64,000 nucleotides of DNA. Origin: Streptomyces sp. SID13726. Its GTDB lineage: Bacteria; Actinomycetota; Actinomycetes; Streptomycetales; Streptomycetaceae. Shown one piece after another: positions 1 through 9,549 of the stretch. The translations under genes were made by a program, and so were the position numbers. The notes under the pieces are model-generated. The model was not told the origin of the DNA, ran no database searches, and saw nothing but the letters and a program-made list of their open reading frames with translations. Every line of letters begins with the position of its first letter. The stretch's first letter is position 1. The stretch covers positions 124,001-188,000 of the forward strand of contig NZ_JAAGLY010000004.1 in assembly GCF_010548375.1 (NCBI RefSeq). The letters run 5' to 3'.

Positions 1-37
1 GGGAGGGCCGCCGGGTTCAGCCGGGAGGGCTCCGGGT

Positions 38-988
38 TCAGGGGAGCAGGTTGCCCCTTCTCGACAGCAGGAACTTCTTGAAGGCGGTCACCGGTGGGGT
101 GTCCGGGTGGCCGTCCAGCCAGGCCACGCCGATCTCCCGGGCGGCCTTCGGGGCGGTGACCGTCAGCTCCACGACTCCCGGGCGGGGGAAGGCCGGGGGC
201 GGCAGCAGCGCCACCCCCAGCCCCGCCGCCACCAGCCCCCTCAGCGTCTCCGCCTCCTCCCCCTCGAAGGCGATGCGCGGCTTGAAGCCGGCCTCCTGGC
301 AGAGGTCGTCGGTGATGCGGCGCAGCCCGTAGCCGGGTTCCAGGGTGACGAAGGACTCGTCGGCGGCCTCGGCGAGGCGTACCCGCTTGCGCGCCGCGAG
401 GCGGTGGTCGGCGGGTACCACGAGCCGCAGCTTCTGCTCGTCGAGGCGGCGGGCCACGAGGTCGGGGGCGTCCGGGACCGGGGAGGTCAGGCACAGGTCC
501 AGCTCTCCGGCCCGCAGCCGCTCGATCATCGCCTCGCCGTAGTTCTGGACGAGGCTGAAGCGGACGCGCGGGTGATCGGCGCGGAAGGCCCGGATCAGCC
601 CAGGTACCGTCTCCGAACCCATCGTATGGAGGAAGCCGAAGGCGACCTTGCCGGTGGCCGGGTCGGCGTCCGCGCGGACCTCGTCGGCGGCCCGCTCGAT
701 CTCGGCGAGGGCGCGTTCGACGGAGCCGAGGAACGTGCGCCCGGCGGGGGTGAGGGAGACCGTGCGGCCGATGCGGGCGAACAGGTCGACGCCCAGGTCC
801 TGTTCGAGGCGGACCATCGCCCGGGAGAGCGTCGACTGTGGTACGTCCATCTCCTGCGCGGCCCTCGTGACGTGTTCGGTGCGGGCGACCCCGGCGAAGT
901 ACGCGAGCCGGGGCGCGAGCAGCGCGACGATGTCTTCTGTGTCACTGGACGGTGACAGATGAGCCTGTGACCTCTGCTGATGCACCAT
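38..988 (-). CDS. LysR family transcriptional regulator
   Basis: A 316-aa LysR-type regulator. The N-terminal winged helix-turn-helix (about residues 20-75) shows the family pattern: tRAAQEMDVPQSTLSRAMVRLEQDLG, interrupted here as RAAQEMDVPQSTLS and RLEQDLGVDLF, then R-G-R-T-V-SLTPAG. The rest is the periplasmic-binding-like effector domain, with GFLHTMG and the conserved AAGLGVALLP near the C-terminus. I chose the ATG at 988, which matches the usual distance to the HTH; the frame stays open upstream to 1093 without a better start. It is divergent from the MFS transporter at 1051 with 62 bp between, the usual arrangement for a LysR protein that controls its neighbour. Effector unknown. Confidence 0.9.
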   Translation of the reverse strand: MVHQQRSQAHLSPSSDTEDIVALLAPRLAYFAGVARTEHVTRAAQEMDVPQSTLSRAMVRLEQDLGVDLFARIGRTVSLTPAGRTFLGSVERALAEIERAADEVRADADPATGKVAFGFLHTMGSETVPGLIRAFRADHPRVRFSLVQNYGEAMIERLRAGELDLCLTSPVPDAPDLVARRLDEQKLRLVVPADHRLAARKRVRLAEAADESFVTLEPGYGLRRITDDLCQEAGFKPRIAFEGEEAETLRGLVAAGLGVALLPPPAFPRPGVVELTVTAPKAAREIGVAWLDGHPDTPPVTAFKKFLLSRRGNLLP

Positions 989-1006
989 GGGAACGATTAT
1001 GGCGAA

Positions 1007-1019
1007 TCCATGCATTGGA
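1007..1019. promoter_or_regulatory. Short inverted repeat in LysR/MFS divergent promoter
   Basis: TCCATGCATTGGA has TCCA/TGGA arms around an ATGCA-type centre, in the middle of the 62-bp gap between the divergent genes. It also fits the loose LysR-type T-N11-A rule (T at 1007, A at 1019). Placement and symmetry suggest the LysR operator, by inference only. Confidence 0.4.
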
Positions 1020-1050
1020 CGGATGAGCGGCGGGTCCTTAGGTTCGAAGC

Positions 1051-2316
1051 ATGCCTGCCAGTACCGAGGCGTCCACCCGCGTGGGCGCCGCATCCCCCGT
1101 CCCCGCCACCGACTCCCGACTGACCCCGGGCGGACCCGGCTACCGCCGGATGAGCTTCGCCCTCTTCCTCGCCGGTGTCGCGACCTTCGCGCTGCTGTAC
1201 TCCACCCAGGCCCTGCTCCCGCTGATCTCGGGCGAGTTCGGGGTGGCGGCGAGCGAGGCGAGCTGGACGGTGGCGGCGGCGACCGGCGGACTGGCGCTGT
1301 TCGTGCTGCCGATGAGCGCCCTCTCCGAGCGCTACGGACGCCGTACGGTCATGACGGGCTCGCTCGCGGTCGCGGTGACGGTCGGACTCCTGGTCCCCTT
1401 CGCGCCCTCGCTGCCCGCGCTGGTCGTGCTGCGCGCGGTGCAGGGCGCGGCCCTGGCGGGACTGCCCGCCTCCGCGACGGCGTATCTCGCCGAGGAGGTC
1501 CGGCCGAAGGCGCTGGTCACGGCGATCGGCCTGTTCGTGGCGGGCAACAGCGTCGGCGGGATGAGCGGCCGGGTCATCACCGGCTGGGTCGCGCAGGAGT
1601 GGGGCTGGCGGGTGGCCGTCGGGGTCATCGGCGCGATCGCGGTGGCGTGCGCGGTGGCGTTCCGCCTGCTGCTCCCGGCGCCGCAGCACTTCAAGGCGGG
1701 CTCCCTGAAGCCGGCCGTCCTGCTGGGCACGGTCCGCGCCCACCTCTCGAACCCTCTCCTGCGGCGCCTGTACGCGATCGGCGCGCTGTTCATGACGGTG
1801 TTCGGCGGCGTGTACACGGTGATCGGCTACCGCCTGACCGAGGCGCCCTTCTCGCTCCCCCAGGGCGTCATCGGCTCGATCTTCCTGGTCTACCTGGTGG
1901 GCACGGTGTCCGCGTCGACGGCGGGCCGCCTGGTCGGCCGGCTGGGCCGCAGGGGCGCCCTGTACGCGGCGGGCGGCACGACGGCGAGCGGTCTGCTGCT
2001 GTCCCTCTCCAGCTCCCTGTGGCTCGTCCTGCTCGGCCTGGTCCTGATCACCGGCGGCTTCTTCGCGGGCCACGCGGTGGCGTCCTCGGCGGTCAGCAAG
2101 ACGGCCACCCACGGCCGCGCCCAGGCCTCCGCGCTGTACCAGTCGGCGTACTACATCGGCTCCAGCGCGGGCAGCACGGTGGGCGCCCTCGCCTTCCACG
2201 CGAACGGCTGGACCGGAACGGTCGGAGTCGGCCTCCTCGCGGTACTCGGCGTCGTGTCGATCACCGTCCTCGGATCACGTGCGGCCCGGGCCCAGCAGCG
2301 GCTCGCAACGGCCTGA
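1051..2316 (+). CDS. MFS transporter
   Basis: A 421-aa integral membrane protein with about 12 hydrophobic segments. After a 30-residue polar leader comes the first helix (FALFLAGVATFALLYSTQALLPL). The MFS A-motif follows in the 2-3 loop as LSERYGRRTVM, and a second copy-like motif GRLVGRLGRRG lies in the 8-9 loop. The STQ-LLP-ISGEFGV start and short loops resemble the YnfM/arabinose-efflux type of drug-proton antiporter, so export of a small molecule is likely. The substrate is not predictable. The divergent LysR gene is the probable regulator. The gene ends just before the 36-bp repeat array. Confidence 0.9.
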   Translation: MPASTEASTRVGAASPVPATDSRLTPGGPGYRRMSFALFLAGVATFALLYSTQALLPLISGEFGVAASEASWTVAAATGGLALFVLPMSALSERYGRRTVMTGSLAVAVTVGLLVPFAPSLPALVVLRAVQGAALAGLPASATAYLAEEVRPKALVTAIGLFVAGNSVGGMSGRVITGWVAQEWGWRVAVGVIGAIAVACAVAFRLLLPAPQHFKAGSLKPAVLLGTVRAHLSNPLLRRLYAIGALFMTVFGGVYTVIGYRLTEAPFSLPQGVIGSIFLVYLVGTVSASTAGRLVGRLGRRGALYAAGGTTASGLLLSLSSSLWLVLLGLVLITGGFFAGHAVASSAVSKTATHGRAQASALYQSAYYIGSSAGSTVGALAFHANGWTGTVGVGLLAVLGVVSITVLGSRAARAQQRLATA

Positions 2317-2384
2317 GCCGCACGTCCCCGTTTCCCCCGGTCGAGGTCGGTCGACCGGGGGATCGGTTTGTCCGGCCTCGACGC

Positions 2385-2845
2385 GGGGGGCTTCGCCGGT
2401 GTCGGGGGGGGGCGGTTGGAGCAGCGGCTTCGCCGGTGTCGGAGGCACGGTCGGGGCAGCGGCTTCGCCGGTGTCGGAGGCGGGGCGGTCCCATTCGGCC
2501 CTTCCAGTGTTTGAGGTACGGCCGTCCCATTCGGCTCCTCCCGGGCTGGCGGCGCGGCCGACTCGCTCAACCCCTCCGGCGTCGGCGGCACGACCGCCCT
2601 ACACAGCCCCTCCCATGCTGACAGCGCGGCCGCCCCACTCAGCCCATCCGGCGTCGGAGGCACAACCGCCCTACTCAGCCCATCCCACGCTCACGGCACG
2701 ACCGCCCCACTCAGCCCCTCCCACGCAGAAGACGCAACCGCCCCACTGCATCCCCTCCCACACCGGCAGCGCAACCGCCCCACCCACCCCCTCCCTCCCC
2801 TGAGGCGCAACCGCCCCATTCAGCCCCTCCGGCGTTTGAGGAGCG
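2385..2845. repeat. Degenerate 36-bp tandem repeat array
   Basis: About 12 to 13 units. The recognisable anchor CRACCGCCCC-ACTCAG begins at 2483, 2519, 2555, 2591, 2627, 2663, 2699, 2735, 2772 and 2808, so spacing is 36 bp with one 37. Earlier, poorer units start near 2391, 2428 and 2463 (CTTCGCCGGTGTCGG). The last unit runs into CAGCCCCTCCGGCGTTTGAGG and a GGGGGTCC/CCCCCTGG hairpin-like stretch, an interspersed motif common in Streptomyces intergenic DNA. Because 36 is a multiple of three, long open frames appear on both strands, but they show no gene-like start or conserved protein. I read it as non-coding. Confidence 0.8.
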
Positions 2846-2971
2846 GGGGTCCAGGGGGCGGTGCCCCCTGGGAGCGGGGGCGAGGGGGCGGCGGCCCCTG
2901 GAGGATGGGACGGGTAGGGGCGGCGGGGGCGAAAACCGTCCGACCTGCACGTTCCCCCACTCGGCACGCCA

Positions 2972-2994
2972 TTGTCAGACCCCTGCGGTAGTTT
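2972..2994 (+). promoter_or_regulatory. RecA-NDp (PafBC-type) DNA-damage promoter candidate
   Basis: TTGTCA at 2972-2977, an 11-bp spacer, and TAGTTT at 2989-2994. This is the layout of the LexA-independent RecA-NDp promoter known from mycobacteria (TTGTCRGTG-like block, then TANNNT, with the same 11-bp spacing in the recA example). It lies 55 bp before the sigma factor start. Mycobacterial sigG is known to be driven from such a promoter. The promoter call is inference from the pattern. Confidence 0.55.
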
Positions 2995-3048
2995 CCGAGT
3001 ACTGGGCGCAAAGGCGCGACACAGCACGGCCACAGGGGTGGGTGGACG

Positions 3049-4065
3049 ATGACGGACGGCACGGCTACTACGACAGACCTCGACCTCAGGCTCGAGAAGC
3101 ACCGCACGGAGCTGACCGGGTACTGCTACCGCATGCTCGGCTCCTCCTTCGAGGCCGAGGACGCGGTGCAGGACACCCTCGTACGGGCCTGGCGGAGCTA
3201 CGACAAGTTCGAGGGCCGCTCCAGCCTCCGCTCCTGGCTGTACCGGATCGCGACCAACGTCTGCCTGGACATGCTCACCGCGGGCAACAAGCGCGCCCGC
3301 CCCATGGACCTCTCCGAGTCCACCCCCCTCGCCCAGGCCGCCCTCTCCCCCCGCCCTGACCACACCTGGCTGGAGCCGATGCCGGACAACCGCGTCCTGC
3401 CCACCGTCGAGGACCCGGCGGAGGCGGCCGTCGCCAAGGAGACCGTGCGGCTCGCCTTCATGGCCGCCCTCCAGCAACTGCCGCCCAAGCAGCGCGCGGT
3501 GCTCATCCTGCGCGAGGTGCTGGCCTGGAAGGCGAGCGAGGTCGCCGAACTCCTCGACACCTCCGTCGCCTCGGTCAACAGCGCCCTCCAGCGCGCCCGC
3601 GCCACCCTCGCCGAGCGGGAGGAGCACGGCGCCGACGCGGCCGTCTCCGACCCCCTGGACGAGGAGCAGCAGAAGCTCCTGGACCGCTATGTGAAGGCGT
3701 TCGAGGGGTACGACATGACAGCCCTGACGGCGTTGCTCCACGAGGACGCCATCATGACGATGCCGCCGTTCGACCTGTGGCTGACGGGCCACGCCGACAT
3801 CGCGGGCTTCATGACCACCCTGGGCTCCGCCTGCGAGGGCTCCCGCCTGCTGCCGGTACAGGTCAACGGCCTGCCGGGATTCGCCCAGTACAAGCCGGAC
3901 CCGGAGAAGGGCGGCTACAGCCCCTGGTCGATCCAGGTGCTGGAGATCTCAGACGGCCGGCTCACCGGGTTCCACTTCTTCCTCGACACCCAGCGCTGGT
4001 TCCCGCTCTTCGGCGTGCCCCTCCACCTCGAAGCGGAGGCCGACGAGATCGAGGAGGGCGTGTAG
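3049..4065 (+). CDS. ECF sigma factor with SnoaL-like C-terminal domain (SigG/TIGR02960 type)
   Basis: A 338-aa protein. Sigma region 2 spans about residues 14-85 (YRMLGSSFEAEDAVQDTLVRAW, then SLRSWLYRIATNVCLDML). Region 4 spans about 135-195 (LQQLPPKQRAVLILREVLAW and the helix-turn-helix ASEVAELLDTSVASVNSALQRAR). Residues 215-330 form a SnoaL/NTF2-like domain (LDRYVKAFEGYDMTALTALLHEDAIMTMPP is its first part), as in SigG-like ECF factors that have no separate anti-sigma factor. ATG at 3049 follows the purine-rich GGGTGGGTGG. A damage-type promoter sits upstream. The 3' end is overlapped on the other strand by the STAS gene. Confidence 0.88.
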   Translation: MTDGTATTTDLDLRLEKHRTELTGYCYRMLGSSFEAEDAVQDTLVRAWRSYDKFEGRSSLRSWLYRIATNVCLDMLTAGNKRARPMDLSESTPLAQAALSPRPDHTWLEPMPDNRVLPTVEDPAEAAVAKETVRLAFMAALQQLPPKQRAVLILREVLAWKASEVAELLDTSVASVNSALQRARATLAEREEHGADAAVSDPLDEEQQKLLDRYVKAFEGYDMTALTALLHEDAIMTMPPFDLWLTGHADIAGFMTTLGSACEGSRLLPVQVNGLPGFAQYKPDPEKGGYSPWSIQVLEISDGRLTGFHFFLDTQRWFPLFGVPLHLEAEADEIEEGV

Positions 4066-4335
4066 CCCGGGATCGGGGTCGCGCAGCCGGATCCGGCCCC
4101 CGCCGCGCCGGGCCGCGAGCTGGAGCCGCGCGAGCAGGTCGACGGCACCGAGCCCCGGCGGCCCGAGCCCGGCGACATCACACACCACGACCCCGGCACC
4201 GGTCGCCCGCAACAGCTTGCGGACCTCGTCGCTCAGCCCCGTCACCTCGTCCCGGGTGACGGGGCCGGCAAGCACGAGTACGGCGGGTGTCATGGCGTCC
4301 ACGAGCGGTAGACCGGGCGGGCGGGCGTAACTCAT
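3949..4335 (-). CDS. STAS-domain protein (anti-sigma antagonist-like)
   Basis: A 128-aa protein with the STAS order: strand VLVLAGPVTRDEVTGLSDEVR, then VVVCDVAGLGPPGLGAVDLLARLQLAARRGG and RIRLRDPDPGLHALLDLVGL. STAS proteins bind and switch anti-sigma kinases or serve as modules in transporters. The usual phosphoryl-acceptor Ser/Thr of SpoIIAA-type proteins (D-S/T-S-G) is replaced here by G-P-P-G, so regulation by phosphorylation is doubtful. ATG at 4335 is assigned; ATG at 4293 is an alternative. The last 117 bp run antisense through the 3' end of the sigma factor gene. Confidence 0.65.
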   Translation of the reverse strand: MSYARPPGLPLVDAMTPAVLVLAGPVTRDEVTGLSDEVRKLLRATGAGVVVCDVAGLGPPGLGAVDLLARLQLAARRGGGRIRLRDPDPGLHALLDLVGLRFEVEGHAEEREPALGVEEEVEPGEPAV

Positions 4336-4452
4336 CGGCCACGCAGAATCACATTGACCTGGGCGCCGCCTTCCCCCGAGGGTTGCCTGTATGCGCCACC
4401 GATCATCACCTCCCTGGATACCGCACGCTCTCCTCACCCTTGAGGAGCCTCC

Positions 4453-5376
4453 GTGCAGGGAGTGCTGACTGGCTTCGCGGTGATCGCGGTCGTCATCGGC
4501 GTCGGCTACGTCATCGGCCTGCGCGGCTACCTCGGCGACCAGGGCCGCGAGGTCCTGACCAAGCTGGCCTTCCATGTGGCGTCCCCGGCCCTGCTGTTCA
4601 CCACGCTGGCGAAGGCCGACCTGTCGGTGATCTTCTCCAGCCGCCTGCTCGTCACGGCACTGAGCACGACAGCGGCGGCGGGCGTCTTCGTCGCGGTGGG
4701 TGTCGTACGCGGCTGGGGCCTGGGCCGTACGACGATCGGCGCGCTGTGCTCGTCGTACGTCAACTCCGGCAACCTCGGCATCCCCATCGCGGTGTACGTC
4801 CTGGGCGACGCGTCCCTGGTGGCGCCGGTCCTGCTCTTCCAGCTGGTCGGGGTGACCCCGGTCGCGCTCACGGTCCTGGACCTGGCCTCGGGCACAGGCG
4901 GCAAGAGCCCGCTGTGGCTACGGCTGCTCACTCCCCTGCGCAACCCGATCGCCCTCGGTTCCCTGGCCGGGGTGGCGGTCTCGGCGGCGCACATCCACGT
5001 CCCGGCCGCGGTGATGGACCCGATCTCCCTCATCGGCGGCATGTCGGTCCCGGCGGTCCTCCTCGCCTTCGGCATCTCTCTGTGCGGCAGCACGATGCCC
5101 GGCCGCGGACCCGACCGACAGCTCGTCCTCCTCTCGGTCGCCCTGAAGTCGGTGGGCCAGCCCGCAGCCGCCTGGGCCCTCGCCACCGGAGTCTTCGGCC
5201 TCCACGGGCCTCAGCTCCTGGACGTGGTGGTCACCTCGGCCCTCCCGGCCGCCCAGAACCTCTACACCTACGCCTCGACCTACCACGTCGGCGAACGCCT
5301 GGCCCGCGACTCGATCCTGGTCTCGACGGTGCTGTCGGTACCGGTGCTGGTCGTCGTGGCGACGGTCCTCGGCTGA
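4453..5376 (+). CDS. AEC family (auxin efflux carrier-like) permease
   Basis: A 307-aa membrane protein with about 10 helices in two five-helix halves. The first half contains LAFHVASPALLFTTLAKADL and the NSGNLGIPIAVYVLGD motif characteristic of AEC carriers. The second contains ALPAAQNLYTYASTYHV near the C-terminus, also typical. Bacterial members move organic acids or similar small anions, so export or import of such a compound is the family-level guess. The GTG start at 4453 is preceded by GAGGAGCC. It converges on thymidine phosphorylase, with a hairpin terminator between them. Confidence 0.85.
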   Translation: MQGVLTGFAVIAVVIGVGYVIGLRGYLGDQGREVLTKLAFHVASPALLFTTLAKADLSVIFSSRLLVTALSTTAAAGVFVAVGVVRGWGLGRTTIGALCSSYVNSGNLGIPIAVYVLGDASLVAPVLLFQLVGVTPVALTVLDLASGTGGKSPLWLRLLTPLRNPIALGSLAGVAVSAAHIHVPAAVMDPISLIGGMSVPAVLLAFGISLCGSTMPGRGPDRQLVLLSVALKSVGQPAAAWALATGVFGLHGPQLLDVVVTSALPAAQNLYTYASTYHVGERLARDSILVSTVLSVPVLVVVATVLG

Positions 5377-5416
5377 GTCCCGGCCCCGGGCACGCGAAAG
5401 AGGCCAGGCATGCGGA

Positions 5417-5448
5417 GGGGGCCGGAACCTCTCCCAGGCCCGGCCCCC
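5417..5448. terminator. Bidirectional hairpin terminator
   Basis: Perfect GGGGGCCGG / CCGGCCCCC arms (5417-5425 and 5440-5448) lie between the convergent AEC and thymidine phosphorylase genes. There is only a weak T tract, as is usual for Streptomyces terminators. Confidence 0.7.
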
Positions 5449-5462
5449 TTCGTTCACCTGCT

Positions 5463-6746
<1,284 letters not shown>

Positions 6747-6767
6747 GCAGGGCTTTCCTTCCGAGAA

Positions 6768-7169
6768 TTACTTGGTGAGGTGCTCCGGCCCGAAGGCCTG
6801 CGGGAGCATCTCCGAGAGCGGCAGCACACCCGCCGGGGTCTCCAGGAGGAGATCGGCGCCGCCGAACTCGTACAGCAGCTGCCGGCAGCGGCCGCACGGG
6901 ACGAGCACCTCGCCCCGGCCGTCCACGCAGGTGAAGTGCGTGAGGCGGCCGCCGCCCGTGTTCCGCAGCTCCGAGACCAGACCGCACTCGGCGCACAGGC
7001 CGAGGCCGTAGGAGGCGTTCTCGACGTTGCAGCCGGTGATCGTACGGCCGTCGTCGACCAGGGCGGCCACGCCGACCGGGTAGCCGGAGTACGGGGCGTA
7101 GGCCCGGGACATCGCGTCCCGTGCCGCGGCCCGCAGCGCCTCCCAGTCGACGGTGGCCGGGGAGGTCAC
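6768..7169 (-). CDS. cdd: Cytidine deaminase
   Basis: A 133-aa homotetrameric-type cytidine deaminase converting cytidine and deoxycytidine to uridines. The zinc-site pattern is intact: NVENASYGLGLCAECG (Cys plus catalytic Glu) and VPCGRCRQLLYEF (second and third Cys). Length fits the short bacterial class. The start is the GTG at 7169, which overlaps the stop of the upstream permease (GTGA), so translation is probably coupled. The stop is a TAA, rare in this genome. It feeds thymidine phosphorylase, encoded next. Confidence 0.95.
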   Translation of the reverse strand: MTSPATVDWEALRAAARDAMSRAYAPYSGYPVGVAALVDDGRTITGCNVENASYGLGLCAECGLVSELRNTGGGRLTHFTCVDGRGEVLVPCGRCRQLLYEFGGADLLLETPAGVLPLSEMLPQAFGPEHLTK

Positions 7170-8428
7170 TTGCCCTGTCCCTTCCGGTACGGCATGCCGT
7201 CCGCCTTCGGCATCCGCAGGCGCTGCGCGGAGAACGACAGCACCAGCAGGGTGACGATGTAGGGGGCGGCGGAGACGACCTGGCGCGGGACCTCGTCGGT
7301 GCTGGTGTACCAGAAGAACATCACGGCCGAGATGACGAGCGTGATGGCCGTCGGGACGTACTTCTTCTGCCAGGCCAGGTAGGCCGCGCCCGCCACGAGC
7401 AGGATCGCGAGCAGCAGGATCAGCGCGTGCACGTTGGTGGTGCCGCCGCGCAGGTTGAGGCTGTCGGTGTAGCCGAACAGGCCCGCGCCGAGGGCGAGTC
7501 CGCCCGGCATCCAGTTGCCGAAGATCATCGCGGCGAGACCGATGTAACCGCGGCCGGCGGTCTGGCCGTCGAGGTAGACGTTCGAGGCGACGATCGACAG
7601 GAACGCGCCGCCGAGGCCCGCGAAGCCACCGCTGATGATCACGGCGATGTACTTGTACTTGTAGACGTTGACGCCGAGCGACTCGGCCGCGACCGGGTTC
7701 TCGCCGCAGGAGCGCAGCCGCAGGCCGAAGGACGTGCGCCACAGGACGTACCAGGTGGCGGGTACGAGGGCCACGGCGACGACGGTCAGCGGCGACAGGT
7801 CGGTGATCAGACCGCCGACGAGCCCGGCGAGGTCGGAGACCAGGAACCAGTGCTTGTCGTTGAGGGTCTCCAGCCAGCCGGACAGGCCCGGGACGTCGAA
7901 GGTGCCCAGCGAGTCGATCGGCGGGGACTGCTTGGAGGAGCCCTGCGGGGCGTCCTCGAAGGTGAACTTCGACAGGTAGCGGGTGGTGCCGAGGGCGAGG
8001 ATGTTCAGCGCCACACCGGAGACGATGTGGTTGACGTTGAAGGTCACCGTGGCGATCGCGTGCAGTACGGCGCCCAGCGCGCCGCCGATGATGCCGAAGA
8101 CGACACCGGTCCAGGGGCCCCACTGGTAGCCGGCCCAGGCGCCGAACCAGGTGCCGAGGATCATCATGCCTTCGAGGCCGATGTTGACGACGCCCGCGCG
8201 CTCGGCCCACAGACCGCCGAGGCCGGCGAGGCCGATCGGCACGGCGAGGCGCAGCGCGGTGGACATCTGGCCGGTGGAGGTGATGCCGTCGGCGCCGGAG
8301 ATGAGACGGACGACCGAGGTGAGGACCAGCACGCCCGCGATGATCAGCAGGAGCACCGGCAGGGAGAGGCGGCGGCCGCCCTTGGCGGGCTGCTTCGCCT
8401 GCGGCTTGGCAGTGGTCGCGGTGGACAT
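7166..8428 (-). CDS. ABC transporter permease, BMP/nucleoside type (second permease)
   Basis: A 420-aa inner-membrane permease of the branched-chain/ribose-like permease family found with BMP-type nucleoside lipoproteins. After a cytoplasmic leader (res 1-22) come 8-10 membrane segments. Visible family features are IGLAGLGGLWAERAGVVNIGLEGMMILG, FNVNHIVSGVALNILALG and SLGVNVYKYKYIAVIISGGFAGLGGAFL. The ATG at 8428 overlaps the stop of the first permease (TGATG) and its own stop overlaps the cdd start. It works with the other permease, the double ATPase and one or both lipoproteins. Confidence 0.93.
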   Translation of the reverse strand: MSTATTAKPQAKQPAKGGRRLSLPVLLLIIAGVLVLTSVVRLISGADGITSTGQMSTALRLAVPIGLAGLGGLWAERAGVVNIGLEGMMILGTWFGAWAGYQWGPWTGVVFGIIGGALGAVLHAIATVTFNVNHIVSGVALNILALGTTRYLSKFTFEDAPQGSSKQSPPIDSLGTFDVPGLSGWLETLNDKHWFLVSDLAGLVGGLITDLSPLTVVAVALVPATWYVLWRTSFGLRLRSCGENPVAAESLGVNVYKYKYIAVIISGGFAGLGGAFLSIVASNVYLDGQTAGRGYIGLAAMIFGNWMPGGLALGAGLFGYTDSLNLRGGTTNVHALILLLAILLVAGAAYLAWQKKYVPTAITLVISAVMFFWYTSTDEVPRQVVSAAPYIVTLLVLSFSAQRLRMPKADGMPYRKGQGK

Positions 8429-9549
8429 CAGGCAGCCACCTCCTTCTTGACGTTCTGGGCGGCAGCGGCGGCGAGCTCCTCGCCGACACGCTTCTGCTGG
8501 CGGCGCAGACCCCACTGGCGTACGGCCTCGTAGGAGATGACGACCGCGAAGACGATCAGGCCCTGCATGATCGTCGCGATCTCCTTCTCGTACGGCGTCG
8601 GGATCGCGTAGTCGAGAGCGGGCGAGGCCTTGTCGAGGAAGGCCCAGAGCAGGGCGGCGAGCGCGATGCCGCCGGGGTTGTTGCGGCCGAGCAGGGCGAT
8701 GCCGATGGCGGTGAAGCCGAGGCCGGCCGGGAAGCTCAGGCTGTAGGTGTGGGCGTCGCCGAGGAGCAGCGGCAGGCCGGAGATGCCGGCGACCGCGCCG
8801 GAGATCAGCATCGCGGTGAGGACCATGCGCTTGGCGTTGACACCGGAGGCCGCGGCGGCGGTCTCGGACTCGCCGGTGGCGCGCAGGTCGAAGCCGAAGC
8901 GGGTGCGGTTGAGGACGACCCAGTAGGCGATGCCGACGGCGACGGCGAGGAAGACCAGGCCGTAGATCTCGCCGACGTCCGCGCCGAGGTTGATGCCGGG
9001 GACCCAGCCGGAGTCCTTCATCACGCCGGTGGTGACGTTGTCGCCGACCAGGACGCCGAAGTTGTCGCGGAGGCTGAGGTAGCCGATGACGCTGGTGGCG
9101 ATCGCGTTCAGCATGATCGTCGCGACGACCTCGCTGACGCCCCGGGTGACCTTCAGGACGCCCGCGACACCGGCCCACATCGCGCCGGTGAGGGCGCCGA
9201 CGAGGAGCAGCATCGGGATCTGGAGGAAGGACGGCAGGGCGACATGGGCGCCGACCACGGCGGTCATGAACGCGCCGAGGCGGTACTGGCCGTCGACGCC
9301 GATGTTGAAGAGGTTCATCCGGAAGCCGAGGGCGACCGCGAGGGCGGCGATGTAGTACATCGACGCCTGGTTGACGATCAGCACCTGGACGTCGGAGAAC
9401 CCGGCCTGCTCGATCATCAGCCGGTACGGCTCGATCGGGTTCTTGCCGGAGGCGATCAGCACGACCGAGGTCAGCAGGATCGCCGCGACGAGCGCGATGG
9501 CCGGGCCGGCCACCGCGAGGAGCGCACGCTCCTTGTCGAACTTCTTCAT
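8428..9549 (-). CDS. ABC transporter permease, BMP/nucleoside type (first permease)
   Basis: A 373-aa permease, about 9 membrane segments, starting after a 10-residue basic leader. Family landmarks are MYYIAALAVALGFRMNLFNIGVDGQY, VVATIMLNAIATSVIGYL, FDLRATGESETAAAASGVNAKRMVL and LGFTAIGIALLGRNNPGG. The ATG at 9549 overlaps the ATPase stop by four bases (ATGA). It pairs with the neighbouring permease to form the heterodimeric channel for nucleosides. Confidence 0.93.
   Translation of the reverse strand: MKKFDKERALLAVAGPAIALVAAILLTSVVLIASGKNPIEPYRLMIEQAGFSDVQVLIVNQASMYYIAALAVALGFRMNLFNIGVDGQYRLGAFMTAVVGAHVALPSFLQIPMLLLVGALTGAMWAGVAGVLKVTRGVSEVVATIMLNAIATSVIGYLSLRDNFGVLVGDNVTTGVMKDSGWVPGINLGADVGEIYGLVFLAVAVGIAYWVVLNRTRFGFDLRATGESETAAAASGVNAKRMVLTAMLISGAVAGISGLPLLLGDAHTYSLSFPAGLGFTAIGIALLGRNNPGGIALAALLWAFLDKASPALDYAIPTPYEKEIATIMQGLIVFAVVISYEAVRQWGLRRQQKRVGEELAAAAAQNVKKEVAA

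Noticed and set aside
2151..2803. Frames of 170-175 codons on both strands in the 36-bp array
   Set aside because: The period is a multiple of three, so stops are avoided by repetition. No ribosome site and no conserved residues beyond the repeat.
2385..2845. CRISPR array
   Set aside because: Repeats are contiguous and degenerate, without unique spacers, and no cas genes are nearby. The same applies to 50464-51414 and 11734-11787.
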